A DNA stretch of 23,767 bases, from NCBI GenBank assembly GCA_016206635.1, contig JACQRF010000154.1, positions 1 to 23,767 of the forward strand, written 5' to 3'. The stretch is from Candidatus Omnitrophota bacterium (lineage in GTDB: Bacteria; Omnitrophota; Gorgyraeia; 1-14-0-20-64-10; JACQQZ01). Position numbers and translations under genes: made by a program. The notes under the pieces are model-generated. The model had not been told where the DNA came from. It searched no databases and saw only the letters and a list, made by a program, of their open reading frames with translations. How positions within the stretch are numbered: the first letter of the stretch is position 1; the number at the start of each line of letters is the position of its first letter. Of the stretch, positions 1-7,640 are shown piece after piece.

Positions 1-1
1 C

Positions 2-1324
2 CGGGGACGCCACCCGCGGGGCCTGACCCCGTTCGCGGTGGTGTTCGTGGGGGCGCTCCTCGCCGGGTGCGGGCCGAGCTACCCCCAGGCGCGGGTGGCC
101 CAGGCGGTGATGGACCTGTGCCGCCGCGAGTACCAGATGGACGTCCAGGCCACGCTCCACGGCTCGACGATCGCCGTCTTCCTCCAGGCCCCGGGCCTGT
201 TTGAGACGCCGGTGTCGATCACCCCTGAGACTGATCCCCAGACGCTCACCCAGTCCCTCAGGTTTTCCGCCGGCGGCATGGATCAGCTGCAGCACGTGGC
301 CCTCGTGGTGCGGCGGGTCATCCTCTCGACCGACGCCCCGATCAAGTTCTATCTTGTGGTGATCCGCGACGCCGATCAAGGCGAGGTCGAGCTGCACTGG
401 CTGGGCCATATCCTCGATCTCAAGCGGCTCAACGCCTACGACATCTCGCAGGGGGAGTTCCTGAAATACCGGGCGGTGATCTATTTCCGCCCGGTGGCGT
501 CGGCGCTGGCCCGCCGGACGGTCCAACAGTTGTTTGAGGATCTCCGGCGCCGGGCGCCGGTGCCGGAGATCTCCCGCCACTTTTCCTCGCAGGCCGACCC
601 GCGCGCCATCCTCCCGTTCCTGATCCAGAATCTTGTGCCGGCCAGCCGGCCGGGGCAGGGTATGGCGACGCTGGCGGAGGTCCGCGCCCGTCAGATCGGC
701 CCGGACACCGTCCTGGCCTTCGCCCGCGCGCTGGTGCCGACCAGCGAGTCGCCGCTGGTCCAGGAACAGGGCTATTATTTTTTGGTTCAGGCAGCGGAGT
801 TCCGAGGCCTGGTGCAGCGCATCGTGCCGGTGCGCCTGAGTGAAGGGCCGGCCCCGCGCGGGCGCTGGGACATCCCGGCCGAGTTCGCGCCCTATGGACC
901 GCCGGATCAGTGGACCGGAGAGACATTCTTCGTGGAGCCGGTGCAGTTGCCGCAGTTCCTGGCCGAGCAGGTGGTGCGCCGCGTCCGGCTCGATGTCGGC
1001 GCGCAGCCGGGCGTGATCGGCTTGGCGGTCAACGGCGAGTTTGTGGACGGCGCGTTTCAGTTTCAGTTCCGGCTCGGGGTCGCCGCCGACATGCCCCCAG
1101 CGCCACCGGCTCGCCGTCCCGACCTGCGCCCCGAATCGCCGCAGGGGGTGGCGACCGCCATCGCCCACACCGCCGCCAGCGTGTTCCACGCGTATGACTT
1201 CACGCAGTTCGAGCGCGTGACCATCAACGACGTGGACTCCGGCGGGGCCTGGGTGGTGCCGGCCGCCGAGCTGGCCGCCTTCCGCAGCCGCGCGACCGCC
1301 TTGCGGCCTGCGGTCGGCCCGTGA
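2..1324 (+). CDS. Putative outer-membrane or periplasmic lipoprotein of unknown function (5' end outside window)
   Basis: I do not recognise this protein. The frame is open to the left edge of the window. The first in-window start is GTG at 38, which would leave only ten residues before a lipobox Cys (LLAG-C, Cys codon at 68-70) and no positive n-region. The residues encoded just upstream (RGRHPRG) supply that positive charge, so the true start probably lies before base 1. The lipobox suggests signal peptidase II processing and a lipid anchor. The rest, about 420 residues, is a soluble mixed protein without membrane segments, with a Pro/Arg-rich stretch near codons 350-370. The stop overlaps the ispE GTG by four bases (GTGA), so the two are probably translationally coupled, but this gives no clue to function. 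Confidence is high that it is a gene and low on its role. Confidence 0.75.
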   Translation, partial: RGRHPRGLTPFAVVFVGALLAGCGPSYPQARVAQAVMDLCRREYQMDVQATLHGSTIAVFLQAPGLFETPVSITPETDPQTLTQSLRFSAGGMDQLQHVALVVRRVILSTDAPIKFYLVVIRDADQGEVELHWLGHILDLKRLNAYDISQGEFLKYRAVIYFRPVASALARRTVQQLFEDLRRRAPVPEISRHFSSQADPRAILPFLIQNLVPASRPGQGMATLAEVRARQIGPDTVLAFARALVPTSESPLVQEQGYYFLVQAAEFRGLVQRIVPVRLSEGPAPRGRWDIPAEFAPYGPPDQWTGETFFVEPVQLPQFLAEQVVRRVRLDVGAQPGVIGLAVNGEFVDGAFQFQFRLGVAADMPPAPPARRPDLRPESPQGVATAIAHTAASVFHAYDFTQFERVTINDVDSGGAWVVPAAELAAFRSRATALRPAVGP

Positions 1325-2277
1325 CCCCCGTACCCCCCTCGACGCTCACCCTCCACCCCCCGGCCAAACTCAACCTGTACCTCGCGGTTCTGGGACGCCG
1401 GCCCGATGGGTACCATACCTTGAAGACGTTGTACGAGCGCCTGGATGTGGCGGATGAGCTGCGGCTGACCCGGCGCCCCGCCGGCGTGACGCTGACGTGC
1501 AGCGACCCGTCGATCCCGACCGATGACCGGAACCTCGTGGTGCGGGCGGCCCAACTGTTTTTCCAGGCCACGGCCCTCCGCGGCGGGGTGGAGGCGGCGC
1601 TGACGAAGCGGATCCCGGTGGCGGGCGGATTGGGGGGTGGATCGTCGGACGCGGCCTCCACATTGCTGGGGCTCAACGCGCTCTGCGACGCCCCCCTGGA
1701 CCGCGCCCGACTGATGGCCCTCGGCGGGCAACTCGGCGCCGACGTCCCGTTTTTTGTCAGCGAGGCGACCGTCGCATGGGGCCACGAGCGGGGCGACGCC
1801 ATCGTACCGGTCCCGCCGCCCGCGACACCGCTCTGGCACGTCTTAGTGAATCCGGGGATCCCCGTCCTTACCCCGGAGGTCTACGCGCAGTTCGACCGGC
1901 TGCCGGCCGCCTTGACACCCCCACAGGCCGATGATACACTGCTGCCGCGCTTGGTGCGGACGGGAGACCCCGCGGTGCTGGCGGGATGCCTGGCCAACGC
2001 ACTCGAGCCTGCCATCGAAGCCAGCTATCCGGCCATTCGACGCTTGAAGGCCGTTTTGTCCGAGGAGGGGGCGCTGGGCGTCCTCGTGTCCGGCAGCGGG
2101 CCCACGACATTCGGGCTCGTGGCGGACCAGGCCCAGGCCCAGGCCCTCGCTGCCCGCGTGCAGCGCGGGCAGCCGGACTGGACGGTCCTCGTGGCGAGAA
2201 CGGCCCTCCCGGCATCCGCCCAGACGTCTCGGCGGACCGCGGGAGTCCGGGGATCATTAGGCCGCGCAGTCCAGTAG
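1321..2277 (+). CDS. ispE: 4-diphosphocytidyl-2-C-methyl-D-erythritol kinase (IspE)
   Basis: IspE is the cytosolic GHMP-family kinase of the MEP isoprenoid pathway. It phosphorylates CDP-methylerythritol at the 2-OH using ATP. The sequence shows the N-terminal substrate motif PAKLNLYLAVLGRRPDGYH (residues ~15-33), the Gly-rich ATP loop PVAGGLGGGSSDAAS (~98-112), and the C-terminal GHMP motif LVSGSGPTTFGL (~254-265). At 318 residues it is slightly longer than usual because of an Arg/Ser-rich C-terminal tail of about 25 residues after the conserved fold. The GTG start overlaps the upstream lipoprotein stop by four bases. A gap of 53 bases separates it from tRNA-Gln. Identity is very likely. Confidence 0.96.
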   Translation: MTPVPPSTLTLHPPAKLNLYLAVLGRRPDGYHTLKTLYERLDVADELRLTRRPAGVTLTCSDPSIPTDDRNLVVRAAQLFFQATALRGGVEAALTKRIPVAGGLGGGSSDAASTLLGLNALCDAPLDRARLMALGGQLGADVPFFVSEATVAWGHERGDAIVPVPPPATPLWHVLVNPGIPVLTPEVYAQFDRLPAALTPPQADDTLLPRLVRTGDPAVLAGCLANALEPAIEASYPAIRRLKAVLSEEGALGVLVSGSGPTTFGLVADQAQAQALAARVQRGQPDWTVLVARTALPASAQTSRRTAGVRGSLGRAVQ

Positions 2278-2313
2278 ACCCATTTCTTGGAAGGGCCTCA
2301 AGGGAAACCGGTG

Positions 2314-2329
2314 GAATTCATGAATTCAT
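2314..2329 (+). repeat. Tandem GAATTCAT repeat forming a 14-bp palindrome just before tRNA-Gln
   Basis: GAATTCAT occurs twice in tandem (2314-2321, 2322-2329). The first 14 bases, GAATTCATGAATTC, are a perfect inverted repeat. It ends two bases before the tRNA acceptor stem and contains the ATG at 2320 that is the best start for the glycosyltransferase frame. It could be an operator, a small AT-rich island used in tRNA promoter opening, or chance. There is no convincing -35 element at the right distance. Confidence 0.5.
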
Positions 2330-3429
2330 CTGCCCTGTCGTCCAACGGTAGGACACCAGAATTTGGGTCTGGCTATCCTGGTTCGAATCCAGGCGGGGCA
2401 AATACCGTCTCCGTCTCCGTAGTCATCCCGGCCTATCATGCGGCCCGGCCGCTGCGTCGGTGCCTGGAGGCGCTCGCGCAGTCGCTCGACCGGCCGGCCG
2501 AGGTGATTGTGGTGGACGACGGGTCGCGTGACGCCACCGGTGAGGTGGCCCGGGCATTCGGCTGCACGGTCGTCCGGCTGGCGACGAATCGCGGCCCGGC
2601 GGCGGCCCGGAATGCCGGGGCGGTCCGGGCGACGCAACCGTGGCTGTTTTTCCTGGACAGCGACACGGCGGTGCTGCCGTCCACCCTGGGCACGGCATTG
2701 CGCCGCCTGGCCCAATCGGGGGCCGACGCCGTGGTGGGCCGCTACACGCCGGCGCCGTTGAACGCGGGATTTTTCCCTCGGTATTATTGTTTGCTGAAGC
2801 ATTGGAGCCATCGGCGCGCGTGCGACCGATACAACGTGCTGGCGTCCCAGTGCGCGGTCATCCGCCGGGCGACGTTTCACGCCGTGGGGGGCTATCAGCC
2901 ATTCCGGCCCGGCGTGGACATTGAAAACGAGGAGTTGGGCCGTCGGGTGGCGGCGGCCGGGCGGATCGTGTTGGACCCGGCGGTGCAGGTGGCGCACGAG
3001 TTCGGTGGGCCGCTCCGATTGCTCCGGTCCCTCGCCCGGCGCAGCTTCTGGTGGACACGCTATTTCACCGAGCATCGCACCTTTGAGACGGCGTTGACGA
3101 CGCGCCGCGTGGCGCTGGCGACCGCCGGGGGGCCGCTGGGCGCGGCGCTGTTGCTGGGGGCTTGCGCGGCGCCGGCCGGGTGGCCATGGCTGGCGGCCGG
3201 CGGCGCGGCGGCCTTAGGGGTGTACGGGTATGGGTACGGGCCGTTTCTCCGGTTCGCCGCGCGCGAGGCGGGATGGTGGTTCGCGGCCCGCGCCGGGATC
3301 GTCGGCCTCGGGGTGTCCGCCGCCGTGCTCGCGGGCGCCGCGGCGGGGGCGTTGAGCGCGCCGTTCCCGCTGCCGATGCGGCGGGCCGACGAGGCGGGCG
3401 CCATGGCGGAGGCCCCGGCGGCGGCATGA
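2320..3429 (+). CDS. Family 2 glycosyltransferase with C-terminal membrane segments; reading frame runs through tRNA-Gln
   Basis: This is a GT-A fold glycosyltransferase, probably acting on a membrane or cell-surface acceptor with a nucleotide sugar. Visible motifs are SVVIPAYHAARPL at the N-terminus, VVDDGSRD, NRGPAAARNAGA, FFLDSDTAV (metal-binding DxD-like DSD), and VDIENEELGRRV, the usual downstream acidic motif. The last ~110 residues hold two to three hydrophobic segments rich in Ala/Gly, consistent with membrane anchoring. The start is a problem. After the tRNA the frame reads N-T-V-S-V-S-V-V-I-P-A-Y with no ATG, GTG or TTG before the catalytic motif. The best start is ATG 2320, with GGTGG five bases upstream, which makes residues 4-28 a translation of the tRNA gene. 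TTG 2287 and GTG 2311 are alternatives. The stop overlaps the next ATG as ATGA. The family is certain; the start is not. Confidence 0.85.
   Translation: MNSSALSSNGRTPEFGSGYPGSNPGGANTVSVSVVIPAYHAARPLRRCLEALAQSLDRPAEVIVVDDGSRDATGEVARAFGCTVVRLATNRGPAAARNAGAVRATQPWLFFLDSDTAVLPSTLGTALRRLAQSGADAVVGRYTPAPLNAGFFPRYYCLLKHWSHRRACDRYNVLASQCAVIRRATFHAVGGYQPFRPGVDIENEELGRRVAAAGRIVLDPAVQVAHEFGGPLRLLRSLARRSFWWTRYFTEHRTFETALTTRRVALATAGGPLGAALLLGACAAPAGWPWLAAGGAAALGVYGYGYGPFLRFAAREAGWWFAARAGIVGLGVSAAVLAGAAAGALSAPFPLPMRRADEAGAMAEAPAAA
2331..2401 (+). tRNA. tRNA-Gln (anticodon UUG)
   Basis: The stretch folds as a full cloverleaf. The acceptor stem is TGCCCTG paired with CGGGGCA (one G-U pair). The D arm is GTCC/GGAC with GG in the loop. 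The anticodon arm is CCAGA/TCTGG with loop ATTTGGG, giving anticodon TTG. The variable loop is CTAT, and the T arm is CCTGG/CCAGG with loop TTCGAAT. The discriminator base is A2401. The CCA end is not encoded (AAT ACC follows), so it must be added enzymatically. The gene sits 53 bases after ispE, and the open reading frame of the next gene passes straight through it. Confidence 0.97.
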
Positions 3430-4577
3430 GCCGATTCCTGGATCGAGCCGGCATTGTGGCGGACCTGGCGTTCCAGCGGACGCCGATCTACGCCATCCTC
3501 TACGTGACGGCGCATTGCAATTTCCGCTGCAAGATGTGTTTTTACCTGGATCAGATTGAGTCGGCGTCGACCCACGAGCTGACGCTTGAAGAGATGCGGC
3601 GGATCTCCCGGTCGTTCGGCCGGTTGATCCAACTGTCGTTGACCGGGGGTGAGCCATTCCTGCGGCGCGACCTCGCGGAGATCGCCGAGGTGTTCGCCCG
3701 GCAGAACCGGGTGCGCTACCTCACGATCCCGACGAACGGCTCATTGCCGGACCGGGTGGAGGGGGTCGTCAGCCGTCTGCTGGCCAGCTGCCCCGGCACC
3801 TGCGTGCGGATCCCGCTGTCGCTCGATGGGGTCGGGGCGGATCACGACGCGATCCGCCGGACGCCCGGGTCGTTTGAGCGGGTGGGCGAGACCTATCGTC
3901 GCCTGGCCGCGCTGCGCGCGCGCTCGCGGAACTTGCTGATTGACGTGAACACGACCTTCTCCGGCCTCAACCAGGATGGCGTGGACCGGATCGTGGAGTT
4001 TGTCGATCGCGAGTGGGAGGTGGACAACCTCAGCGTCACATACGCGCGCGGCGCGATTCGAGACCCCGAGGCCCGGCATGCCTCCGTCCAGCGGTACCGG
4101 GCGCTGATCGCGCGCCTGCAGCAGCGCCCGCGCCGGCGGGAGGTCCGGCCGTGGTCCCCGCTGATCCGGGCGGTCATCGGCGAGACCTGGGACGTGATTG
4201 GGAAGACGCTGGAACGCCAGGCCATGGTGATCCCATGCCGGGCGGCGGCCAACAAACTCGTGGTGATCAGCGAAGTCGGCGAGGTGTACCCCTGCGAGAT
4301 CTTGCCGGGGGAGCATTTCGGGCTCGGCAATCTGCGGGAGGCCGGCTATAATATCCGCCGGTTGTTGCAGCGGCCCCGCGCCGATGGTATCCGCCAGTAT
4401 ATCCTGAAGACCCGATGCCACTGCACGTTTGAATGCGCGATGAACACCAACGTCGTGTACCATTGGCCCGGCTATCTGCGCCTGATCCGCCGGGCGTTTC
4501 GTGAGCGGGCCCTGGTGGGCCAGCGCGCGTCCCGCGCGCCGGCCGGCGCCGAGCGGCAGCCGGTCTATGCAAGGTGA
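3426..4577 (+). CDS. Radical SAM enzyme with SPASM-like C-terminal cluster region
   Basis: This predicted radical SAM protein has 383 residues. It has the canonical [4Fe-4S] motif C31-x3-C35-x2-C38 (HCNFRCKMCF), the GGEP motif at 74-77, and a TIM-barrel-like middle. The C-terminal half carries a SPASM/twitch-like Cys set: C271-x13-G-x4-C290 (ending GEVYPC), then C331-x-C333-x3-C337 (RCHCTFEC), with GNLRE between. The final spacing is shorter than the usual CX2CX5CX3C, so it may bind one or two auxiliary clusters in a variant way. The family covers peptide maturases, hopanoid and sugar modification enzymes and others, and the substrate cannot be read from the sequence. ATG 3426 overlaps the glycosyltransferase stop (ATGA), and the end overlaps the methyltransferase start by 11 bases. 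The neighbours suggest a saccharide or lipid substrate. Confidence 0.92.
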   Translation: MSRFLDRAGIVADLAFQRTPIYAILYVTAHCNFRCKMCFYLDQIESASTHELTLEEMRRISRSFGRLIQLSLTGGEPFLRRDLAEIAEVFARQNRVRYLTIPTNGSLPDRVEGVVSRLLASCPGTCVRIPLSLDGVGADHDAIRRTPGSFERVGETYRRLAALRARSRNLLIDVNTTFSGLNQDGVDRIVEFVDREWEVDNLSVTYARGAIRDPEARHASVQRYRALIARLQQRPRRREVRPWSPLIRAVIGETWDVIGKTLERQAMVIPCRAAANKLVVISEVGEVYPCEILPGEHFGLGNLREAGYNIRRLLQRPRADGIRQYILKTRCHCTFECAMNTNVVYHWPGYLRLIRRAFRERALVGQRASRAPAGAERQPVYAR

Positions 4578-5325
4578 GCAGTACGATGAGCTGTACGCGC
4601 AGGAGCTCACCCATTGGTGGCATGTGGGCAAGCGCGAGCGGATCATCGGCTTGCTGGAGCGGTTCCGGCCGGCGCCGGCGGCCGGTTCCAACGGGTGGCG
4701 GGCGCTCGACATCGGCTGCGGCACCGGCGGGTTCTTGGCCGCGTTGGCGCGGCTGGGGCCCGCGGTCGGCATGGACCAGGCGCCGGAGGCGCTGGCCTAC
4801 TGCCGGCGGCGGGGGCTGCCCGAGCTCATTCAGCATGATCTGGCGCAATGCCCCTGGCCGGTCGCCGACGGCGCGTTCGACGCGATCACGGCCCTCGACG
4901 TCGTGGAGCACGTGGACGATGATGCGGCGGTGGTGGCCGAGATCGCCCGCGCGCTCCGGCCGGGGGGGCTGGCGGTGATCAGCGTGCCGAGCTTCCGGTG
5001 GCTCTGGAGCTATTGGGACGAGCAGTTGGGCCACCGGCGGCGGTACACGAAGCCCCAACTGACCTCGTTGATGGGGCGGGCCGGCCTGCGCGTGGTGTGG
5101 TCCAGCTACGCCGAGTGCGCGACGCTGCCGGGGATCGCCGGGTTGCGCTGGTGGAAACAGCGGCGGTTGCGCCGGGGCCGGCCGGTTGGGTCGGACAATG
5201 CCCCGCTGCCGCCGTGGCTGAACGGCATGCTGGTGCGGTACGGACGGATGGAGAACTGGTGGGCGCGGCGTCTCCCGTTGCCATGGGGGACCTCCGTGGC
5301 CGCCGTGGGTGTGAAGGAATCGTAA
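4567..5325 (+). CDS. Class I SAM-dependent methyltransferase
   Basis: This is a Rossmann-fold methyltransferase of 252 residues. It has motif I at LDIGCGTGG (47-55), the acidic end of strand 2 at VGMD70, the post-I region ending AFDAITALDVVEHVDD (~103-118), and the loop LRPGGLAVISVPSF (130-143) typical of the Methyltransf_11/23 type. The H-V-D pattern and the RRYTKPQL segment recall small-molecule, quinone or sugar methyltransferases rather than nucleic acid ones. I chose ATG 4567 because its product begins with the family-like QYDELYAQE-HWW segment. The upstream in-frame GTG at 4501 adds only Arg/Pro-rich residues that are out-of-frame translation of the radical SAM gene. It is the third gene of the overlapping cassette, and its specific acceptor is unknown. 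Confidence 0.9.
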   Translation: MQGEQYDELYAQELTHWWHVGKRERIIGLLERFRPAPAAGSNGWRALDIGCGTGGFLAALARLGPAVGMDQAPEALAYCRRRGLPELIQHDLAQCPWPVADGAFDAITALDVVEHVDDDAAVVAEIARALRPGGLAVISVPSFRWLWSYWDEQLGHRRRYTKPQLTSLMGRAGLRVVWSSYAECATLPGIAGLRWWKQRRLRRGRPVGSDNAPLPPWLNGMLVRYGRMENWWARRLPLPWGTSVAAVGVKES

Positions 5326-5326
5326 G

Positions 5327-6592
5327 GTGATGACGACGACACGAGAGCGCTGTTCGTTTTGCGGGCGCAGCCGCGACAAGATCAAAAAACTGTTTAGCGG
5401 GCCGGGCGGCATCTACATCTGCGATTTGTGCGTCCGCCTCTGCGAGCAGATCCTGATCAAAGAGGAGGAAGACGCCACACAGGCCAAGGGCCTGCGCCAG
5501 ACCCCCTCGCTGGCCGATCTCCCGAAGCCGGCGGAGATCAAGCGGCAGTTGGATCAGCACATCGTCGGCCAGGAGCCGGCCAAGCGCCAGCTCGCGGTGA
5601 GCGTGTACAACCACTATAAACGGATCTGGGCCGGCGCCCGTGCCGGCGATGTGGAGCTGGAGAAATCGAACATCCTGCTGATCGGGCCGACCGGCTGCGG
5701 CAAGACGCTGATGGCGCGGACGCTGGCGCGGATCCTCGATGTCCCGTTCGCCCTGTGCGACGCCACGCCGCTGACCGAGGCCGGGTACGTCGGGGAGGAC
5801 GTGGAGAACGTCCTGCTGCGGCTGCTGCAGACCTGCAATTTCGACGTGAAGCGGGCCTCGTACGGCATCATCTACATTGACGAGGTGGATAAGATCGGCA
5901 AGACGCAGGAGAATGTCTCGATCACCCGCGATGTGTCGGGGGAAGGGGTCCAGCAGGCGCTGCTGAAGATCCTCGAGGGGACGGTCGCCAACGTCCCGCC
6001 GCAAGGGGGCCGCAAGCACCCCCAGCAGGACTACGTGCAGCTGGACACCGCCAACATCTTGTTCATCTGCGGCGGGACGTTCGTCGGGCTCGACAAAATC
6101 ATCGAGCGGCGGCTGGGGAAGAAGAGCATCGGGTTTCACGAGCCGGCGGCCGGGCCGGCCGCGGACCACGCCCTGGGCCGCCTCCTGTCTAAGGTGGAGC
6201 CGGCCGATCTCATTAAATTCGGCATGATCCCGGAATTCATCGGGCGCCTGCCGGTCGTGGCGACCTTCAATCCACTGGGGGCGGAGGAGCTGGTCCGCGT
6301 GCTGGTCGAGCCGAGGAACGCGCTGGTGAAACAGTACCAGAAATTCCTCGACATGGAGCGCGTCAAGCTGTCGTTTACCGATGATGCCCTGCGGGCGATC
6401 GCCGAGGCGGCCTTGCGCAAGGAGACCGGGGCGCGGGCGCTGCGGGCGATCATCGAGGAGATCATGCTGGAGGTGATGTTCGAGCTGCCGGGCCGCGACG
6501 ACGTGGAGGCCTGCGTCGTCACGGAGGCGTGCGTGACGCAGCGGGCCCGCCCCACCTTGGTGATCAATGATGGGACGCGCCAAGTCGCGTAG
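5327..6592 (+). CDS. clpX: ATP-dependent Clp protease ATP-binding subunit ClpX
   Basis: ClpX is a hexameric AAA+ unfoldase that feeds tagged proteins to ClpP. The sequence has the N-terminal C4 zinc domain (C9, C12, C32, C35), Walker A GPTGCGKT (120-127), pore loop GYVGED (153-158), and Walker B IIYIDEVDK (181-189). It also has the RKH loop (GGRKHPQQ) and the IGF loop that docks ClpP (KSIGFHEP). The length of 421 residues is normal. GTG 5327 lies eight bases after GAAGGA. ATG 5330 is the next codon and equally usable. No clpP or tig gene is next to it here. Instead it follows the methyltransferase after one base and precedes a GlmU-like gene, which it overlaps by 26 bases. Confidence 0.97.
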   Translation: MMTTTRERCSFCGRSRDKIKKLFSGPGGIYICDLCVRLCEQILIKEEEDATQAKGLRQTPSLADLPKPAEIKRQLDQHIVGQEPAKRQLAVSVYNHYKRIWAGARAGDVELEKSNILLIGPTGCGKTLMARTLARILDVPFALCDATPLTEAGYVGEDVENVLLRLLQTCNFDVKRASYGIIYIDEVDKIGKTQENVSITRDVSGEGVQQALLKILEGTVANVPPQGGRKHPQQDYVQLDTANILFICGGTFVGLDKIIERRLGKKSIGFHEPAAGPAADHALGRLLSKVEPADLIKFGMIPEFIGRLPVVATFNPLGAEELVRVLVEPRNALVKQYQKFLDMERVKLSFTDDALRAIAEAALRKETGARALRAIIEEIMLEVMFELPGRDDVEACVVTEACVTQRARPTLVINDGTRQVA

Positions 6593-7640
6593 CGCGCGAC
6601 CCCGACCGGTCGCCGCCATCGTCCTAGCGGCGGGCGATGGGACGCGGATGCTGTCGCAGATCCCGAAAGTGCTGCACGCCCTCTACGGCAAGCCGCTCAT
6701 CGGCCACGTGCTGGACGCGATCCACGGGGCGGGGATCCGCCGCGTGGTGGCGGTCGTCGGCTATCGGTCAACCTTGGTGCGGCGCCAGCTCGCCCGCTCG
6801 GTGGAGACGGTCGTCCAGCGCCGGCTGCTGGGCACCGCCAATGCGGTGCTGCAGGCCCACCGGCGGCTGAGGCGGTTCACCGGCGACATCGTCATCCTCT
6901 ACGGCGATACGCCGCTGCTGACCTCGCAGACGGTCGAAGGGTTGCTCGCGGCGCACCGTCAGGAGCAGGCGGCCTGCACCATGCTGACGGCGGTGCTCAG
7001 GGAGCCGACCGGCTACGGCCGGATCGTCCGGGACCATACGGGTCACATCGTCCGCGTGATCGAGCATGCCGACGCCACGCCGATGGAGCGCGGCATCGAG
7101 GAGATCAACGTCGGGGCCTACGCCTTCAACGCGCGGCTGCTGTTTCGGACGCTGCGCCAGATCCGCACGACGCCCAGCGGCGAGTACTACCTGACCGATG
7201 CGATTGCGCTGCTGGTCAAGCAGGGGGAAACGATCGCCTCGGCGTCCACGCGCAGCGTCGGGGAGTTCCTCGGCATCAACACCCGGGCGGATCTCGCGCG
7301 GGTGCAGACGATCATGCGAACCCGGCTCCTGGAGCGGTACATGCTGGCGGGCGTGACGATCGTGGACCCGTACACGACCTATATCTACGACGGCAGCCGG
7401 ATCGGGCAGGACACGGTGGTGTTCCCGAATTCCGTCATTGAGGACGGGGTGGTGATCGGCCGGGGGTGCCAGATCGGCCCCTTTGCCCGGCTGGGCCGCG
7501 GGACGCAGCTCGGCGACCGGGTGCAGGTGGGCAGCTTTACCGATTTGTCGCGCGTGACCGTGAAGACCGGCGCGATCATTCGGGCCGGCTCGGTGTTGCC
7601 AGAGAGGAGCGGGATCCGCCGATGCGTGACAACGACCTGA
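6567..7640 (+). CDS. glmU: GlmU-like N-acetylglucosamine-1-phosphate uridylyltransferase, lacking the acetyltransferase domain
   Basis: The N-terminal pyrophosphorylase domain is complete: LAAGDGTRMLSQIPKVLH signature (20-37), YGDTPLL, GYGRI, EINVGAYAF and GEYYLTDAIA. It should make UDP-GlcNAc from GlcNAc-1-P and UTP. A left-handed beta-helix follows (from about residue 265, VFPNSVIEDGVVIGRG, IGPFARLGRG), but the protein stops at 357 residues against about 450 for full GlmU. The missing part includes the segment that in full GlmU carries NIGAGTITCNYDG and the acetyltransferase active site. Glucosamine-1-P acetylation must therefore come from another protein, or this enzyme uses another sugar phosphate. 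The start overlaps clpX by 26 bases and the end overlaps prs by 19. Tandem ATGs (6567, 6570) make the exact start uncertain. Confidence 0.88.
   Translation: MMGRAKSRSARPRPVAAIVLAAGDGTRMLSQIPKVLHALYGKPLIGHVLDAIHGAGIRRVVAVVGYRSTLVRRQLARSVETVVQRRLLGTANAVLQAHRRLRRFTGDIVILYGDTPLLTSQTVEGLLAAHRQEQAACTMLTAVLREPTGYGRIVRDHTGHIVRVIEHADATPMERGIEEINVGAYAFNARLLFRTLRQIRTTPSGEYYLTDAIALLVKQGETIASASTRSVGEFLGINTRADLARVQTIMRTRLLERYMLAGVTIVDPYTTYIYDGSRIGQDTVVFPNSVIEDGVVIGRGCQIGPFARLGRGTQLGDRVQVGSFTDLSRVTVKTGAIIRAGSVLPERSGIRRCVTTT

Noticed and set aside
2331..2401. tRNA-Gln 3' end as an integration (att) site for the cassette
   Set aside because: I found no second copy of the tRNA 3' end in the window and no integrase, so acquisition at the tRNA stays unproven.
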